Shown: piece after piece, positions 17,213 to 26,850 of the stretch | Layout of the letters: the number at the start of each line of letters is the position of its first letter | Numbering within the stretch: position 1 is the stretch's first letter | Assembly (NCBI RefSeq): GCF_022427965.1 | Contig: NZ_JAKTTI010000021.1 | Coordinates: 1-64,000, forward strand | Direction of reading: 5' to 3' | DNA length: 64,000 nucleotides | Source: Fredinandcohnia quinoae | Lineage (GTDB): Bacteria; Bacillota; Bacilli; Bacillales; Bacillaceae_L | The notes under the pieces: generated by a model | What the model was told of the DNA's origin: nothing | The model's database searches: none | The model's input: the letters and a program-made list of their open reading frames with translations, nothing else | Translations under genes and position numbers: made by a program

Positions 17213-18043
17213 TTAAAAATAAACGATATAAATTATAACTGCTAATAGAATTCGATAAATTGCAAATGGTAGAAGTTTCACTTTATCAATAAGCTTCAAG
17301 AAAAAGCGAATACAGATTAGTGCAAATACAAAGGCACTAATAAAACCAGCAATAAAAAATGGCAAAGCATCCATAGTAAAGTACTCTAAATTTTTAATAA
17401 AAGAAATTCCACTTGCACCAGCCATAATTGGAACTGCCATAATAAATGTAAAATCAGCTGCAGCTCTATGACTAAGGCCGACTAATACCCCACCAGAAAT
17501 AGTTGCACCAGATCTTGAGAATCCTGGCCATAAAGAAAAACATTGAATAAGGCCAACTGTGAATGCTTGTTTGTATGTAATCTCATCAACTGCTTGAGCA
17601 TGATCATTTTTGGCACTATATCGATCAGCAATAATCATTAAGATAGCCCCTACAACTAACCCGATTAAAACATATTTCGTATCAAATAAGTATTCATCAA
17701 TTGTATCCTCAAATAATACTCCTAAAACACCTGCCGGAAGTAATCCAACGATAATATGTGTTAATTTCAGTCGCTTTTTACCGACAGGTACAATTTTATT
17801 TCGACGCAAGCCTAATAAATCAATAAAACGATCTTTGAATACAACAACTACCGCTAATATAGACCCAAGCTGAATCATAACCATGAACGTATTTGCTACG
17901 TATTTACTACCTAAGAACTTTTCGGAATGGAGCCAAATATCATCTACAATAATCATATGACCAGTAGATGATACAGGAGCAAATTCTGTTAACCCCTCAA
18001 CCATTCCTAAAATAATCGCCTTAATAATTGTTAATAGTTCCAT
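17213..18043 (-). CDS. uppP: Undecaprenyl-diphosphatase
   Basis: Membrane enzyme (276 residues, BacA family) that dephosphorylates undecaprenyl pyrophosphate and recycles the cell-wall lipid carrier; overexpression confers bacitracin resistance in relatives. Seen: GMVEGLTEFAPVSSTGHM with the (E/Q)xxxE motif near residue 17-21, and PGFSRSGATISGG with the PGxSRSxxT motif near 173. About eight membrane segments. It follows the DedA gene by 28 bases. DedA proteins are now linked to lipid-carrier recycling, so the pair makes functional sense. Confidence 0.95.
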   Translation of the reverse strand: MELLTIIKAIILGMVEGLTEFAPVSSTGHMIIVDDIWLHSEKFLGSKYVANTFMVMIQLGSILAVVVVFKDRFIDLLGLRRNKIVPVGKKRLKLTHIIVGLLPAGVLGVLFEDTIDEYLFDTKYVLIGLVVGAILMIIADRYSAKNDHAQAVDEITYKQAFTVGLIQCFSLWPGFSRSGATISGGVLVGLSHRAAADFTFIMAVPIMAGASGISFIKNLEYFTMDALPFFIAGFISAFVFALICIRFFLKLIDKVKLLPFAIYRILLAVIIYIVYF

Positions 18044-18071
18044 CTATTTGATAAACTCCTTCTATTTCGAA

Positions 18072-18683
18072 TTATGCTTTTTTTCTTTTACTTTTATAAA
18101 ATAAAACGATGAAAATAATTACTGCCGCTGCGATTATTGCATAGGTGATATTCGAATAAATATCCATATAATGAACAATTGTCGTCCAATTCTCTCCAAC
18201 TGCTGCCCCTACTACAACAAGAATGATATTCCATATCAAAGTTCCTATTGTTGTAAATAATAGAAAGAGACCAAAATTCATATTTGACATACCAGCAGGG
18301 ATTGAGATCAGACTTCTAATGAGCGGAATCATTCGGCAAAAGAATACAGTCCAATAACCATATTTGTCAAACCAAGCATCTGCTTTATGGATGTCTTCCT
18401 TCGTCACCCTTAAAATATGACCCCAGCGGTCAATGATCTTCTCTAATCTTTCTACATCAAGGAGCCTCCCAATTCCGTATAAAATAATGGCACCAACAAC
18501 CGATCCGAAAGTTGCAGCAATGATTACACCAGGAATTGTTAAATTTGTAGTTGTTGTCATAACCCCACCGAATGTCAGAATAACTTCAGATGGGATAGGT
18601 GGGAACACATTTTCTAAGGCAATCATTAAGAAGATCCCGAAATAGCCAAATTGCTCCATAAAGTCCGTAATCCAATTATCCAT
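18072..18683 (-). CDS. DedA family membrane protein
   Basis: 203 residues, SNARE-assoc/VTT domain: IALENVFPPIPSEVILTFGG near the N-terminus, GSVVGAIILYGIGRLLD, and FFCRMIPLIRSLISIPAGMSNM near residue 115 with the conserved arginines. Four to five membrane segments and a basic C-terminus. DedA members act in lipid (including undecaprenyl phosphate) translocation and membrane homeostasis. Likely operon with uppP downstream. Confidence 0.92.
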   Translation of the reverse strand: MDNWITDFMEQFGYFGIFLMIALENVFPPIPSEVILTFGGVMTTTTNLTIPGVIIAATFGSVVGAIILYGIGRLLDVERLEKIIDRWGHILRVTKEDIHKADAWFDKYGYWTVFFCRMIPLIRSLISIPAGMSNMNFGLFLLFTTIGTLIWNIILVVVGAAVGENWTTIVHYMDIYSNITYAIIAAAVIIFIVLFYKSKRKKA

Positions 18684-18779
18684 TATTTACCTCCAAGATC
18701 CTTTAGCTAACTTGTTAGCAGCATCCTTATTGTAATCTATGTTTGTCCTACTTAAAAGTATTCCATTAAAAAACTGTAC

Positions 18780-19556
18780 TTACAATTTTGTAAGATTATC
18801 ATTAAGACTGATTTCTAAACAAATCGGACAATGATCACTACCCATCATATGTGAGTGGATAGTTGAATCTTTTACATGTTTTTTAATTCGTTCAGAAACT
18901 ATAAAATAATCAATTCTCCAACCGATATTTTTCTCACGTACATTCCTCATATATGACCACCACGTATATTTGTCTTTCAAATCGGGATATAAATATCGGA
19001 ATGAATCCACAAAACCTGATGAGAGTAATTCTGTCATTTTCTCTCGTTCCTCATCCGTGAAGCCCGAGTTCCCTTTATTAGATTTGAAATTTTTCAAGTC
19101 AATCTCACGGTGAGCAACATTCAAATCTCCGCAGTAGATGACAGGCTTTATTTGATCTAAATCTTTTAAATAGGTTCGAATTTTATCTTCCCAGCTTAAG
19201 CGAAATTCAAGCCTCGCTAAGTCCCTTTGAGAATTTGGAGTATATACATTCACTAAGAAGAATTGTTCATATTCTAAAGTTAAGATCCTACCTTCTGCTT
19301 CATCCATTTCATCTCCGACACCATATGTAACCGAGAGTGGTTCTTCCTTTGTAAAAACAGCAGTCCCTGAGTATCCCTTCTTCAAAGCATAATTCCAGTA
19401 TTGATGGTATCCAGCTAATTCTAAATCTATTTGACCTTCTTGACATTTCGTCTCCTGAATACAGACTATATCCGCATCCACCTCATTAAAATAATCCAAA
19501 AAACCTTTATTCACACACGCTCTTATACCATTCACATTCCAAGAAATAAGTTTCAT
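18780..19556 (-). CDS. exoA: Exodeoxyribonuclease III
   Basis: AP endonuclease/3'-5' exonuclease of the EEP fold for base-excision repair. 258 residues with all landmarks: MKLISWNVNGIRA, IVCIQETKCQEGQ (metal-binding glutamate), YSGTAVFTK, YCGDLNVAHREIDLKN, WRIDYFIVSERI and the C-terminal GSDHCPICLEI with the catalytic Asp-His pair. Closest in type to B. subtilis ExoA. Single gene. Confidence 0.95.
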   Translation of the reverse strand: MKLISWNVNGIRACVNKGFLDYFNEVDADIVCIQETKCQEGQIDLELAGYHQYWNYALKKGYSGTAVFTKEEPLSVTYGVGDEMDEAEGRILTLEYEQFFLVNVYTPNSQRDLARLEFRLSWEDKIRTYLKDLDQIKPVIYCGDLNVAHREIDLKNFKSNKGNSGFTDEEREKMTELLSSGFVDSFRYLYPDLKDKYTWWSYMRNVREKNIGWRIDYFIVSERIKKHVKDSTIHSHMMGSDHCPICLEISLNDNLTKL

Positions 19557-19693
19557 TTTTTTAACTCCCTTTTTTCACTTTCCTAAATATATCATATTTA
19601 CTTTCTCATAGAAAACCAGAATGGCAAATATTAAGCAAATAAACTATTAATATTCCATGCTAAAATAGGTGCTAAGGAAGTGAATAATTTATA

Positions 19694-20728
19694 ATGATGA
19701 AAAAGATAATCATCCCATTACTTTTCATTTTAACCTTACCTACTCTTCTTAGCCTAGACCCTAAAACATATGATTCTAGATATTACGCAAAATTCACATC
19801 TCCTGAAGGCATACAATTTTTAAGTTATTCAAAAGTGTGGGAAGAGGATGGATTAAGAGAATTATATAATGAATTATTAAAAAACAAACATGGTGCTGAA
19901 TTAAGTCAATTACAAGAAGTAAGAGTTATTGGTAGTGCTAGCAAAACAAATGCTGCGATCCGTGGTCGTTACAATATATTAACAAACTCGATTACCTTAT
20001 ATGATGGTGATAAATATACGAATCCATCTTTACTGAGGGAAACGCTCTCTCATGAGTATGGACATCATTTTGGTTACTTTTACTTTCAATTTCATCAGTT
20101 CCCATTTTCAAAATGGGCAAAGCTGCGCAGTTTAGCAAATGAACCAATTCGTTGGGACTCCTTCTGGAATTATTCAATAAGCTCCCATGAATGGAATCCA
20201 CAAGAAATTTTTGCAGAGGATTACGTTTTATTATATGGTGCTACAAAAAAAGTAGATAGTAAGGATGTTTATAGTAATGAAGCTTTTTATGTAAGAACTG
20301 AACATGAAAATCAAGAACTATCAAATGTGCTTGAAAATAAGGAACTACAACAGTACCTTGAAACACATACTGGTATTACGATCGATGATAACAGACTATT
20401 AAAAACTCCCAAGCTCCAATTCATACATGATAATAGGCTATCATTTTCTATAACAGAACGAAAAGATGTTGCCTACAGATTAAATCTTACTTTCTATGAA
20501 AAAGTTGCGGGTGAATTTACTCAAATCGATTATCAAGAAATGTTAAACGTAACTCTTGAAAAACGAAAATCCATTATCTTTTTAATCGATATCCCTTCTT
20601 CTGCAAACTATATTAAAGCAAATGTTGATATCGTTGATTTGAATACCTCTATCGGATTAACAACAGATTATTTTAACTTAATGATCGAAGAAGATGAATT
20701 TAAAAAAACAATTTCAATACTTGAATAG
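19694..20728 (+). CDS. Putative secreted zinc metalloprotease-like protein
   Basis: 344 residues with an N-terminal signal sequence (KKIIIPLLFILTLPTLLS). The motif LSHEYGHHFGYF near residue 115 is HExxH, and QEIFAEDY about 55 residues later could give the third zinc ligand (gluzincin-like). The C-terminal 120 residues look like a beta-rich domain (RLSFSITERKDVAYRLNLTFYEKVAGEF). I do not recognise the family; Bacillaceae carry similar uncharacterised proteins. AAGGAAGTG precedes tandem ATG codons at 19694 and 19697. Divergent from exoA. Confidence 0.7.
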   Translation: MMKKIIIPLLFILTLPTLLSLDPKTYDSRYYAKFTSPEGIQFLSYSKVWEEDGLRELYNELLKNKHGAELSQLQEVRVIGSASKTNAAIRGRYNILTNSITLYDGDKYTNPSLLRETLSHEYGHHFGYFYFQFHQFPFSKWAKLRSLANEPIRWDSFWNYSISSHEWNPQEIFAEDYVLLYGATKKVDSKDVYSNEAFYVRTEHENQELSNVLENKELQQYLETHTGITIDDNRLLKTPKLQFIHDNRLSFSITERKDVAYRLNLTFYEKVAGEFTQIDYQEMLNVTLEKRKSIIFLIDIPSSANYIKANVDIVDLNTSIGLTTDYFNLMIEEDEFKKTISILE

Positions 20729-20790
20729 AAAAATCTGTTCCTTTCGTTATATAATATGTTTAATGAGTTCATTGAAAGGCGGTAATCAAG

Positions 20791-21207
20791 ATACCAACAC
20801 CTAGTATGGAAGATTATTTAGAAAAAATATACTTATCTATTCAACAAAAAGGCTATGCCCGAAGTGTTGATATCGCTTCTTCATTAAGTGTATTGCCCTC
20901 ATCAGTAACAAAAATGATGCAAAAGCTAGATGAGGAAGGCTTTGGTGTTTATGAAAGGTATAGAGGATTTATCCTTACTGATAAAGGAAATAAAATAGCA
21001 AAAAAACTCGTTGAAAAGCACGAGATGTTAGAAGAATTTTTATTAATGATTGGTGTTCAACAGCAGAATATTTATGAAGAAGTAGAAAAGCTCGAGCATT
21101 ATATTAGTAAGGAAACGGCATTTTGTATTACAACTTTAATGGAGTTTTTTGATGAAAATCCTGAAGCTAAAAAAGACTATGTATCATTTCGTAAAACAAA
21201 GCTTTAA
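20791..21207 (+). CDS. mntR: Manganese-responsive repressor MntR
   Basis: DtxR-family metalloregulator that represses manganese uptake when Mn(II) is bound. If codon 1 is ATA at 20791 the N-terminus reads xPTPSMEDYLEKIY and the metal ligands fall exactly on the B. subtilis numbers: D8, H77, E99, E102, H103. The helix-turn-helix is VDIASSLSVLPSSVTKMMQKL. AAGGCGG lies eight bases before ATA, and the first ATG (20806) is five codons later, too far from it, so a non-standard start is likely. The C-terminal tail is slightly short. No mnt transporter gene is adjacent. Confidence 0.9.
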   Translation: MPTPSMEDYLEKIYLSIQQKGYARSVDIASSLSVLPSSVTKMMQKLDEEGFGVYERYRGFILTDKGNKIAKKLVEKHEMLEEFLLMIGVQQQNIYEEVEKLEHYISKETAFCITTLMEFFDENPEAKKDYVSFRKTKL

Positions 21208-21238
21208 AAAAGTTCCCTTATAATGAGGGAACTTTTTT
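21206..21238. terminator. Bidirectional terminator after mntR
   Basis: AAAAAAGTTCCCT (21206-21218) pairs with AGGGAACTTTTTT (21226-21238); ends both mntR and the convergent ABC exporter operon. Confidence 0.9.
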
Positions 21239-21244
21239 ATTATA

Positions 21245-23020
21245 TTACATAACCTTCTTTTTTAATTGGCTATTAAATAGGGTATGATAATATCCTTTTT
21301 GCTGTAAAAGTGATTCATGAGTGCCTTTTTCTATCATTTTACCTTCATCAAGTACAAGAATTTGATCTGCTTGTTGGATTGTATTTAGACGATGGGCAAC
21401 AATAAAACTAGTTCTTCCATTCATTAATCTTTGTAAAGCCTCTTGAATCTTCACTTCTGTTACTGTGTCAATACTACTTGTTGCTTCGTCTAATATTAAG
21501 ATTGCTGGATTTGCTATGATCGCTCTTGCAATTGAAAGTAATTGTTTTTGCCCTTGGCTTATCCCATTACCATCCTGTTTGAGAATTGTGTCATATTTAT
21601 TAGGTAATTTCATAATAAAAGAATGAGCGTTTGCCAATTTTGCAGCTTCAATGATTTCTTCATCTGTTGCATTCAATCTCCCATAGCGAATATTTTCCAT
21701 TATCGACACTTGGAATAAATAGGAGTCTTGCAAAACAAAAGCCATATTTTTTCGTAAGCTTCCCCTCGTAATTTTAACAGAGTCAATTCCATCAATAAAA
21801 ATCATTCCGCCATCTGGGTCATAAAATCTTGAAAGTAAATTGATTATCGTTGTCTTTCCTGCACCAGTTGGACCAACTAATGCGACTGATGTCCCACTGT
21901 CAACATGAAAACTAACATTATCAATTGTGTTTCCACCCTTTTCATATGAAAAAGATACATTCCGAAATTCAACTTCTCCATGAACTTTTTGTACAACTGT
22001 TGAATTTATCTCATCCCATGTTTCTAACTCTTCATCAAGAATGTCAAATACACGTTCAGCTCCAGCTATAGCCGAAAGAAGTGTATTAAACTGATTGGCA
22101 AGATCATTTAATGGTCTAGTAAATTGTCTAGCGTACTCCGTAAAAATAACAATTGTACCAATTGTAATCATTTTCTGTATCGCAAAAACACCACCGATAC
22201 CAGCTATAATTGCAAAGCTTAAGTTATTAAGTACATTCATTAATTTTGGTATGAAGCCTGAATAGGTTTGTGCAAAATAGCCTGCTCTTTTAAGTTTCTC
22301 ACTTTTATCCAAAAATTCTTGTATAACCTTCTCTTCTTGAGAAAAACTCTTTACAATTCTTTGACCAGAAATCGTTTCTTCGATATAACCATTCAAATCC
22401 CCTAAATAACGTTGCTGCTCCTTAAATAATTTTCCTGTCCGATTTGTAATCCATTTCAAGCCAAAAAACATGATTGGAACAATAAGCAATGTAATCAATG
22501 TTAATAGCGGACTTAGCCAAACCATGATCACAATTGTTCCGATTAATGTTAAAAGACTCGAAAATATTTGGATGACAGAACTATTTAAAGTTGAACTAAC
22601 GTTTTCGATATCATTTGTCACTCGACTCATAAGCTCACCGTGCTGACGCTTATCAAAAAAGTGAATGGGCAATCTATGAAGTTGATTGAACAATTCGGTT
22701 CTCATCGTAAAAACTGTTTTTTGAGCAATCCCAACCATCCAATAATTTTGATACCATAACGCTACTGAATGAAGGATATATATCCCTACTAAAAGTAATA
22801 TCGGAACAAAAATACCTGTATTTTCTTTCGTAACAATGTATTTATCAACTGTCACCCCAAGTAGATATGGTCCTAGTAATCCTAATAGTGAGCTTGCTAA
22901 AACCATTCCTAAAACAGCTAAAAGTAATTTAAAATTCGTTGATAAATAACTCCAAATTCGTTTGACAGTATTCAATTTTGGTTTCGATTTTTGGAAAGGT
23001 TTAGTTACTTGTGCTGGCAT
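21245..23020 (-). CDS. ABC exporter half-transporter (canonical site)
   Basis: 591 residues: six-helix ABC_membrane domain followed by a nucleotide-binding domain. Walker A GPTGAGKTT, signature ISQGQKQLLS (the variant SQGQ seen in such partners), Walker B AILILDEATSSID with catalytic glutamate, and H-loop FIVAHRLNTI. It overlaps the upstream half-transporter by 20 bases and surely pairs with it as a heterodimer. Such exporters (BmrCD and YfiBC types in B. subtilis) move drugs or lipids; the substrate is unknown. Confidence 0.92.
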   Translation of the reverse strand: MPAQVTKPFQKSKPKLNTVKRIWSYLSTNFKLLLAVLGMVLASSLLGLLGPYLLGVTVDKYIVTKENTGIFVPILLLVGIYILHSVALWYQNYWMVGIAQKTVFTMRTELFNQLHRLPIHFFDKRQHGELMSRVTNDIENVSSTLNSSVIQIFSSLLTLIGTIVIMVWLSPLLTLITLLIVPIMFFGLKWITNRTGKLFKEQQRYLGDLNGYIEETISGQRIVKSFSQEEKVIQEFLDKSEKLKRAGYFAQTYSGFIPKLMNVLNNLSFAIIAGIGGVFAIQKMITIGTIVIFTEYARQFTRPLNDLANQFNTLLSAIAGAERVFDILDEELETWDEINSTVVQKVHGEVEFRNVSFSYEKGGNTIDNVSFHVDSGTSVALVGPTGAGKTTIINLLSRFYDPDGGMIFIDGIDSVKITRGSLRKNMAFVLQDSYLFQVSIMENIRYGRLNATDEEIIEAAKLANAHSFIMKLPNKYDTILKQDGNGISQGQKQLLSIARAIIANPAILILDEATSSIDTVTEVKIQEALQRLMNGRTSFIVAHRLNTIQQADQILVLDEGKMIEKGTHESLLQQKGYYHTLFNSQLKKKVM

Positions 23021-24743
23021 GATTTAATTTCCCTTCCCCAAATTGTGTTTTAAATACCTTTTGATAAAATGGTGATGTTTTCAATAATTCTTGATGATTC
23101 CCTTCAGCAATAAGTCCCCCATCCTCAAGGAGTAAAATGGAATCAGCTGCCATTGCAGTATAGATTTTTTGCGTAATTATTAATGTTGTACAAGTGTATT
23201 TTTTTAACGATTGTAATAATTGTGCTTCTGTTTTCAAATCTAAAGCACTTGTACTGTCATCTAGGAGAAGTATTTTTGGATTTCTTACAAGTGCTCTGGC
23301 AATGGAAATTCGTTGTTTTTGACCACCTGAGAGATTTACTCCTTTTTGACCAATAACTGTTTCATATTTTAATGGTAATTTTTCAATTGTATGATGTATT
23401 TGTGCACTTTTTGCGGCTTCAATAATTTCCCCCATTGTTGAATCTTCCTTGCCCCATGCAATATTTTCCTTAATTGTTCCTGTAAATAACAATGCTTCCT
23501 GGGGAACAAATCCAATTTGTTTTCGTAAATCATCAAGACCAACATTCTTCACATCATGTCCATCTATAATAATACTACCTCCAGATACATCATAAAGCCT
23601 TGGAATGAGTTGAAATAATGTTGACTTACCAGATCCTGTTGCCCCTAAAATAACAACAGTTGTTCCCGCTTTTATAGAGAACGAAAGATTATCCAATACG
23701 TGAGAAGAAGAACCTTCATAATTAAAGCGAACATCTTTAAAATCTATACGTCCAGATTGCATTGCGAATGATTGTTCTTTTTCAGGTAATTCTACTAAAT
23801 CAACTTCTGTATCCAATACTTCTGTAACACGCCCAGCGGAAGCTCGTGCACGAGAAAAATGCATAATTATCCATGTAAATACAGATAGCGCACCCGTAAT
23901 TCGTGTTGCATAATTGATGATTGCTACAACTTCACCAACTTTAGCATCACCAGTGTTCACATCCGCACTCCCAAACCATAAAATTGCTAAAATACTAGCA
24001 TTCATTACAATTAATAAAACTGGCATCGACGTTTCAATAAGTCGTAATGTCGTAATTGTGCGATTACGTAATTCTTTATTCGCATCGTCAAATCGATTCA
24101 TTTCATGCTTTCCTCTTACAAATGCCTTAATTAATTTCATATTAGAAAGATTTTCTCTCATTACTCCATTAACATGGTCTAACTTATCCTGAACAGTTTG
24201 AAAAAGCTTTCTTGCCCTAGTCATTACGAAGATAAGAAAACCCACTAATAATGGAATTGTAATTACTAAGAGCAGTGCAAGTCTGAAGTTAACAAGTAAT
24301 GCCATAATGACTCCACCAATAATTAACAACGGAGCTCGAAGCATGATTCGCAAGCTCATGAACACTGTATTTTGCAGTTGGGTTACATCATTTGTCATTC
24401 TTGTAATTAATGTGGCCGTTTCGAATTTTTGCAAATTATTGAACGAAAAAGATTGTACCTTTACAAATAACGCCTTTCTAACATCATAGCCAAAGCTTTG
24501 ACTTGAATGTGCTGCAAAAAATGAATTAATAATACCAGATAAAAAGGCTAGCAAAGATATTCCTACCATGAACCCGCCCCACTTCAAAACAACAGATAAA
24601 TCTTTTTGAAGAATACCATCATCGATTACCTTTGCAATTAAAATTGGCTGTAATAATTCAACTGCTAACTCGACTAATGTTAAAATTAAAGCAACTACAA
24701 TAGGTAACCGATATGGTTTTAAAAATGACAACACCTTTAACAT
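23001..24743 (-). CDS. ABC exporter half-transporter (degenerate site)
   Basis: About 580 residues: ABC_membrane then nucleotide-binding domain. Walker A GATGSGKST and signature LSGGQKQR are intact, but Walker B reads ILLLDDSTSALD with Asp in place of the catalytic Glu, and the switch histidine position reads IITQKIY, Gln instead of His. This is the usual asymmetric arrangement of heterodimeric exporters, where one ATP site is non-hydrolytic. ATG at 24743 lies behind GGAGGCTTAGT; the upstream extension is unneeded. First gene of a two-gene operon. Region 24744-24999 upstream holds no recognisable gene. Confidence 0.92.
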   Translation of the reverse strand: MLKVLSFLKPYRLPIVVALILTLVELAVELLQPILIAKVIDDGILQKDLSVVLKWGGFMVGISLLAFLSGIINSFFAAHSSQSFGYDVRKALFVKVQSFSFNNLQKFETATLITRMTNDVTQLQNTVFMSLRIMLRAPLLIIGGVIMALLVNFRLALLLVITIPLLVGFLIFVMTRARKLFQTVQDKLDHVNGVMRENLSNMKLIKAFVRGKHEMNRFDDANKELRNRTITTLRLIETSMPVLLIVMNASILAILWFGSADVNTGDAKVGEVVAIINYATRITGALSVFTWIIMHFSRARASAGRVTEVLDTEVDLVELPEKEQSFAMQSGRIDFKDVRFNYEGSSSHVLDNLSFSIKAGTTVVILGATGSGKSTLFQLIPRLYDVSGGSIIIDGHDVKNVGLDDLRKQIGFVPQEALLFTGTIKENIAWGKEDSTMGEIIEAAKSAQIHHTIEKLPLKYETVIGQKGVNLSGGQKQRISIARALVRNPKILLLDDSTSALDLKTEAQLLQSLKKYTCTTLIITQKIYTAMAADSILLLEDGGLIAEGNHQELLKTSPFYQKVFKTQFGEGKLNHASTSN

Positions 24744-24999
24744 ACTAAGCCTCCAAACATCTTGCAAAGCTCATTTCTATTAATCTTTCGTTTTCCGAAT
24801 AATTATTATATTGAATATCATACAACAATTATTTTGTTAATACATCAAAAAACATACAAAAAAATCATCAGAAGTAAATTTCTATCATTTAATCTTCATT
24901 AAGATTCAGAAAATACTATTAATAATTTGCTATTTTAGTATATAATAAATACTGTTAGGATCACGAAATAATATTTTAGATGATGAAGGGAGCATAACG

Positions 25000-26802
25000 A
25001 TGAGTAAATTATTAACTCGTTCAGAAGTACCAGTAGAGTCAACATGGAAACTTGAGGATTTATTTACATCAGATGAGGCATGGGAATCTGAATTAACAGC
25101 AATTCAAAAGGATGTCCCTACAGTAACAAAATATAAAGGTGAACTTTCCAAAGGTGCAAAAAGCTTATTAAATTGTTTACTCGCACAGGAAGAATTATAT
25201 AAGAGAATAATCTTAGTTGCTACATATGCAAATCTTCGCTTTTCTGAAGATGGATCAAATGCTGTGAATCAAGGTAATTCTGCACGTATGGCTGCAGCAT
25301 TATCTGAGATTAGTGCTGCTCTTTCTTTCATAGATTCTGAAATTCTTGCCTTACCTGATGGAATGATTGAACAATACTTACAGGATGAAGTTGAACTATC
25401 AGCTTTTCAATTAAATTTACAAGAAATAATTGAGAAAAAACCCTATACTTTAACACCTGAAACTGAGGAAGCATTCGCAGCACTTGGGGAAGTTCATGCA
25501 GCACCTTATATGATCTATCAACGAAGTAAAACTTCTGATATGGCATTTTCATCATTTAAGGATGAAGATGGTCAGGAATCGCCATTGTCATTTGCATTAT
25601 ATGAAGACAGCTATGAACTATCACCTGACACAACAACAAGAAGAAATGCATATCATGCATTTTCTAATTCTTTGAAGCAATATCAACATACATTCGCTGC
25701 TACATACGCAACAGAAGTCAAAAAACAAGTCGCTATATCTAAATTAAGAAAGTATGAATCCGTAACACATATGCTGTTACATCCCCAAAAGGTTACATTA
25801 GAAATGTATCATAATCAACTTGATATTATTCAAGAAGAGCTTGCACCACATATGCGAAAATTAGCTAATCTTAGGAAAAGTGTTCTTGGTTTGGAAAAAA
25901 TGCAATTTTGTGATTTAAAGGCACCGCTTGATCCAGAGTTCAATCCAAAAACTACTTATAAAGAGGCATCTGAAACAATTTTGGAAGCTTTAGAAGTAAT
26001 GGGACCTGAATACATTACGATTATGAAGAAAGCTTTAACAGAACGTTGGGTAGATCTACCTCCAAATGTAGGGAAATCAACTGGTGCTTTTTGTTCAAGC
26101 CCTTATGGCTCCCATCCTTATATACTTATCTCTTGGACTGACACGATGAGAGGTGCATTTGTCTTAGCACATGAACTTGGTCATGCTGGCCACTTTTATT
26201 TGGCTAATAGACATCAAAGGGTTGGAAATACACGCCCTTCCACTTATTTTGTTGAGGCTCCTTCAACAATGAATGAGTTATTACTTGCTGAACATCTCCT
26301 CTCAAAAACAGAAGACAAGAGGATGCGACGCTGGATTATTACACAATTGTTAGGAACGTATTATCATAATTTTGTTACACATTTATTAGAAGGTGAATAC
26401 CAACGCAGAGTGTATTCACATGCCGAACAGGGAAAGCCAATTACAGCACCTGTTCTAAATACAATTAAAGGGGATGTTCTACGTTCCTTCTGGGGTGACT
26501 CTGTTGAAATTGACGAAGCAGCTAGCTTAACATGGATGAGACAGCCACACTATTATATGGGCTTATATCCTTACACATATTCTGCAGGGCTTACTGCTTC
26601 AACCGCAGTTGCTGCTTTAATGAAGGAAGAAGGCCAACCTGCAGTTGACCGTTGGTTAGAAGTTTTAAAAGCAGGCGGTACGATGAACCCACTGGAATTA
26701 ATGAAGTATGCTGGTGCGGATATGTTAGAACCAGAAACGATTCGCAAAGCGGTGGCATATGTAGGATCATTAGTCGATGAACTTGTAAAAAGCTATGAAT
26801 AA
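25000..26802 (+). CDS. pepF: Oligoendopeptidase F
   Basis: Cytoplasmic M3B zinc peptidase of 600 residues that cuts peptides of about 7-17 residues. Catalytic HExxH in VLAHELGHAGHFY near residue 390, with a glutamate ligand in FVEAPSTMNELLLAEHLL about 25 residues later. The N-terminal VPVESTWKLEDLFTSDEAWE and YTYSAGLTAS near the C-terminus are typical. GAAGGGAG precedes the ATG. Single gene with its own terminator. Confidence 0.95.
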   Translation: MSKLLTRSEVPVESTWKLEDLFTSDEAWESELTAIQKDVPTVTKYKGELSKGAKSLLNCLLAQEELYKRIILVATYANLRFSEDGSNAVNQGNSARMAAALSEISAALSFIDSEILALPDGMIEQYLQDEVELSAFQLNLQEIIEKKPYTLTPETEEAFAALGEVHAAPYMIYQRSKTSDMAFSSFKDEDGQESPLSFALYEDSYELSPDTTTRRNAYHAFSNSLKQYQHTFAATYATEVKKQVAISKLRKYESVTHMLLHPQKVTLEMYHNQLDIIQEELAPHMRKLANLRKSVLGLEKMQFCDLKAPLDPEFNPKTTYKEASETILEALEVMGPEYITIMKKALTERWVDLPPNVGKSTGAFCSSPYGSHPYILISWTDTMRGAFVLAHELGHAGHFYLANRHQRVGNTRPSTYFVEAPSTMNELLLAEHLLSKTEDKRMRRWIITQLLGTYYHNFVTHLLEGEYQRRVYSHAEQGKPITAPVLNTIKGDVLRSFWGDSVEIDEAASLTWMRQPHYYMGLYPYTYSAGLTASTAVAALMKEEGQPAVDRWLEVLKAGGTMNPLELMKYAGADMLEPETIRKAVAYVGSLVDELVKSYE

Positions 26803-26810
26803 ATAATTCA

Positions 26811-26843
26811 AAACCTTAGCCAAGTGTATTGGCTAAGGTTTTA
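26811..26843. terminator. Terminator after pepF
   Basis: AAACCTTAGCCA (26811-26822) pairs with TGGCTAAGGTTT (26830-26841), then TTTACTTTT. It may also end topB, which converges at 26851. Confidence 0.85.
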
Positions 26844-26850
26844 CTTTTGA

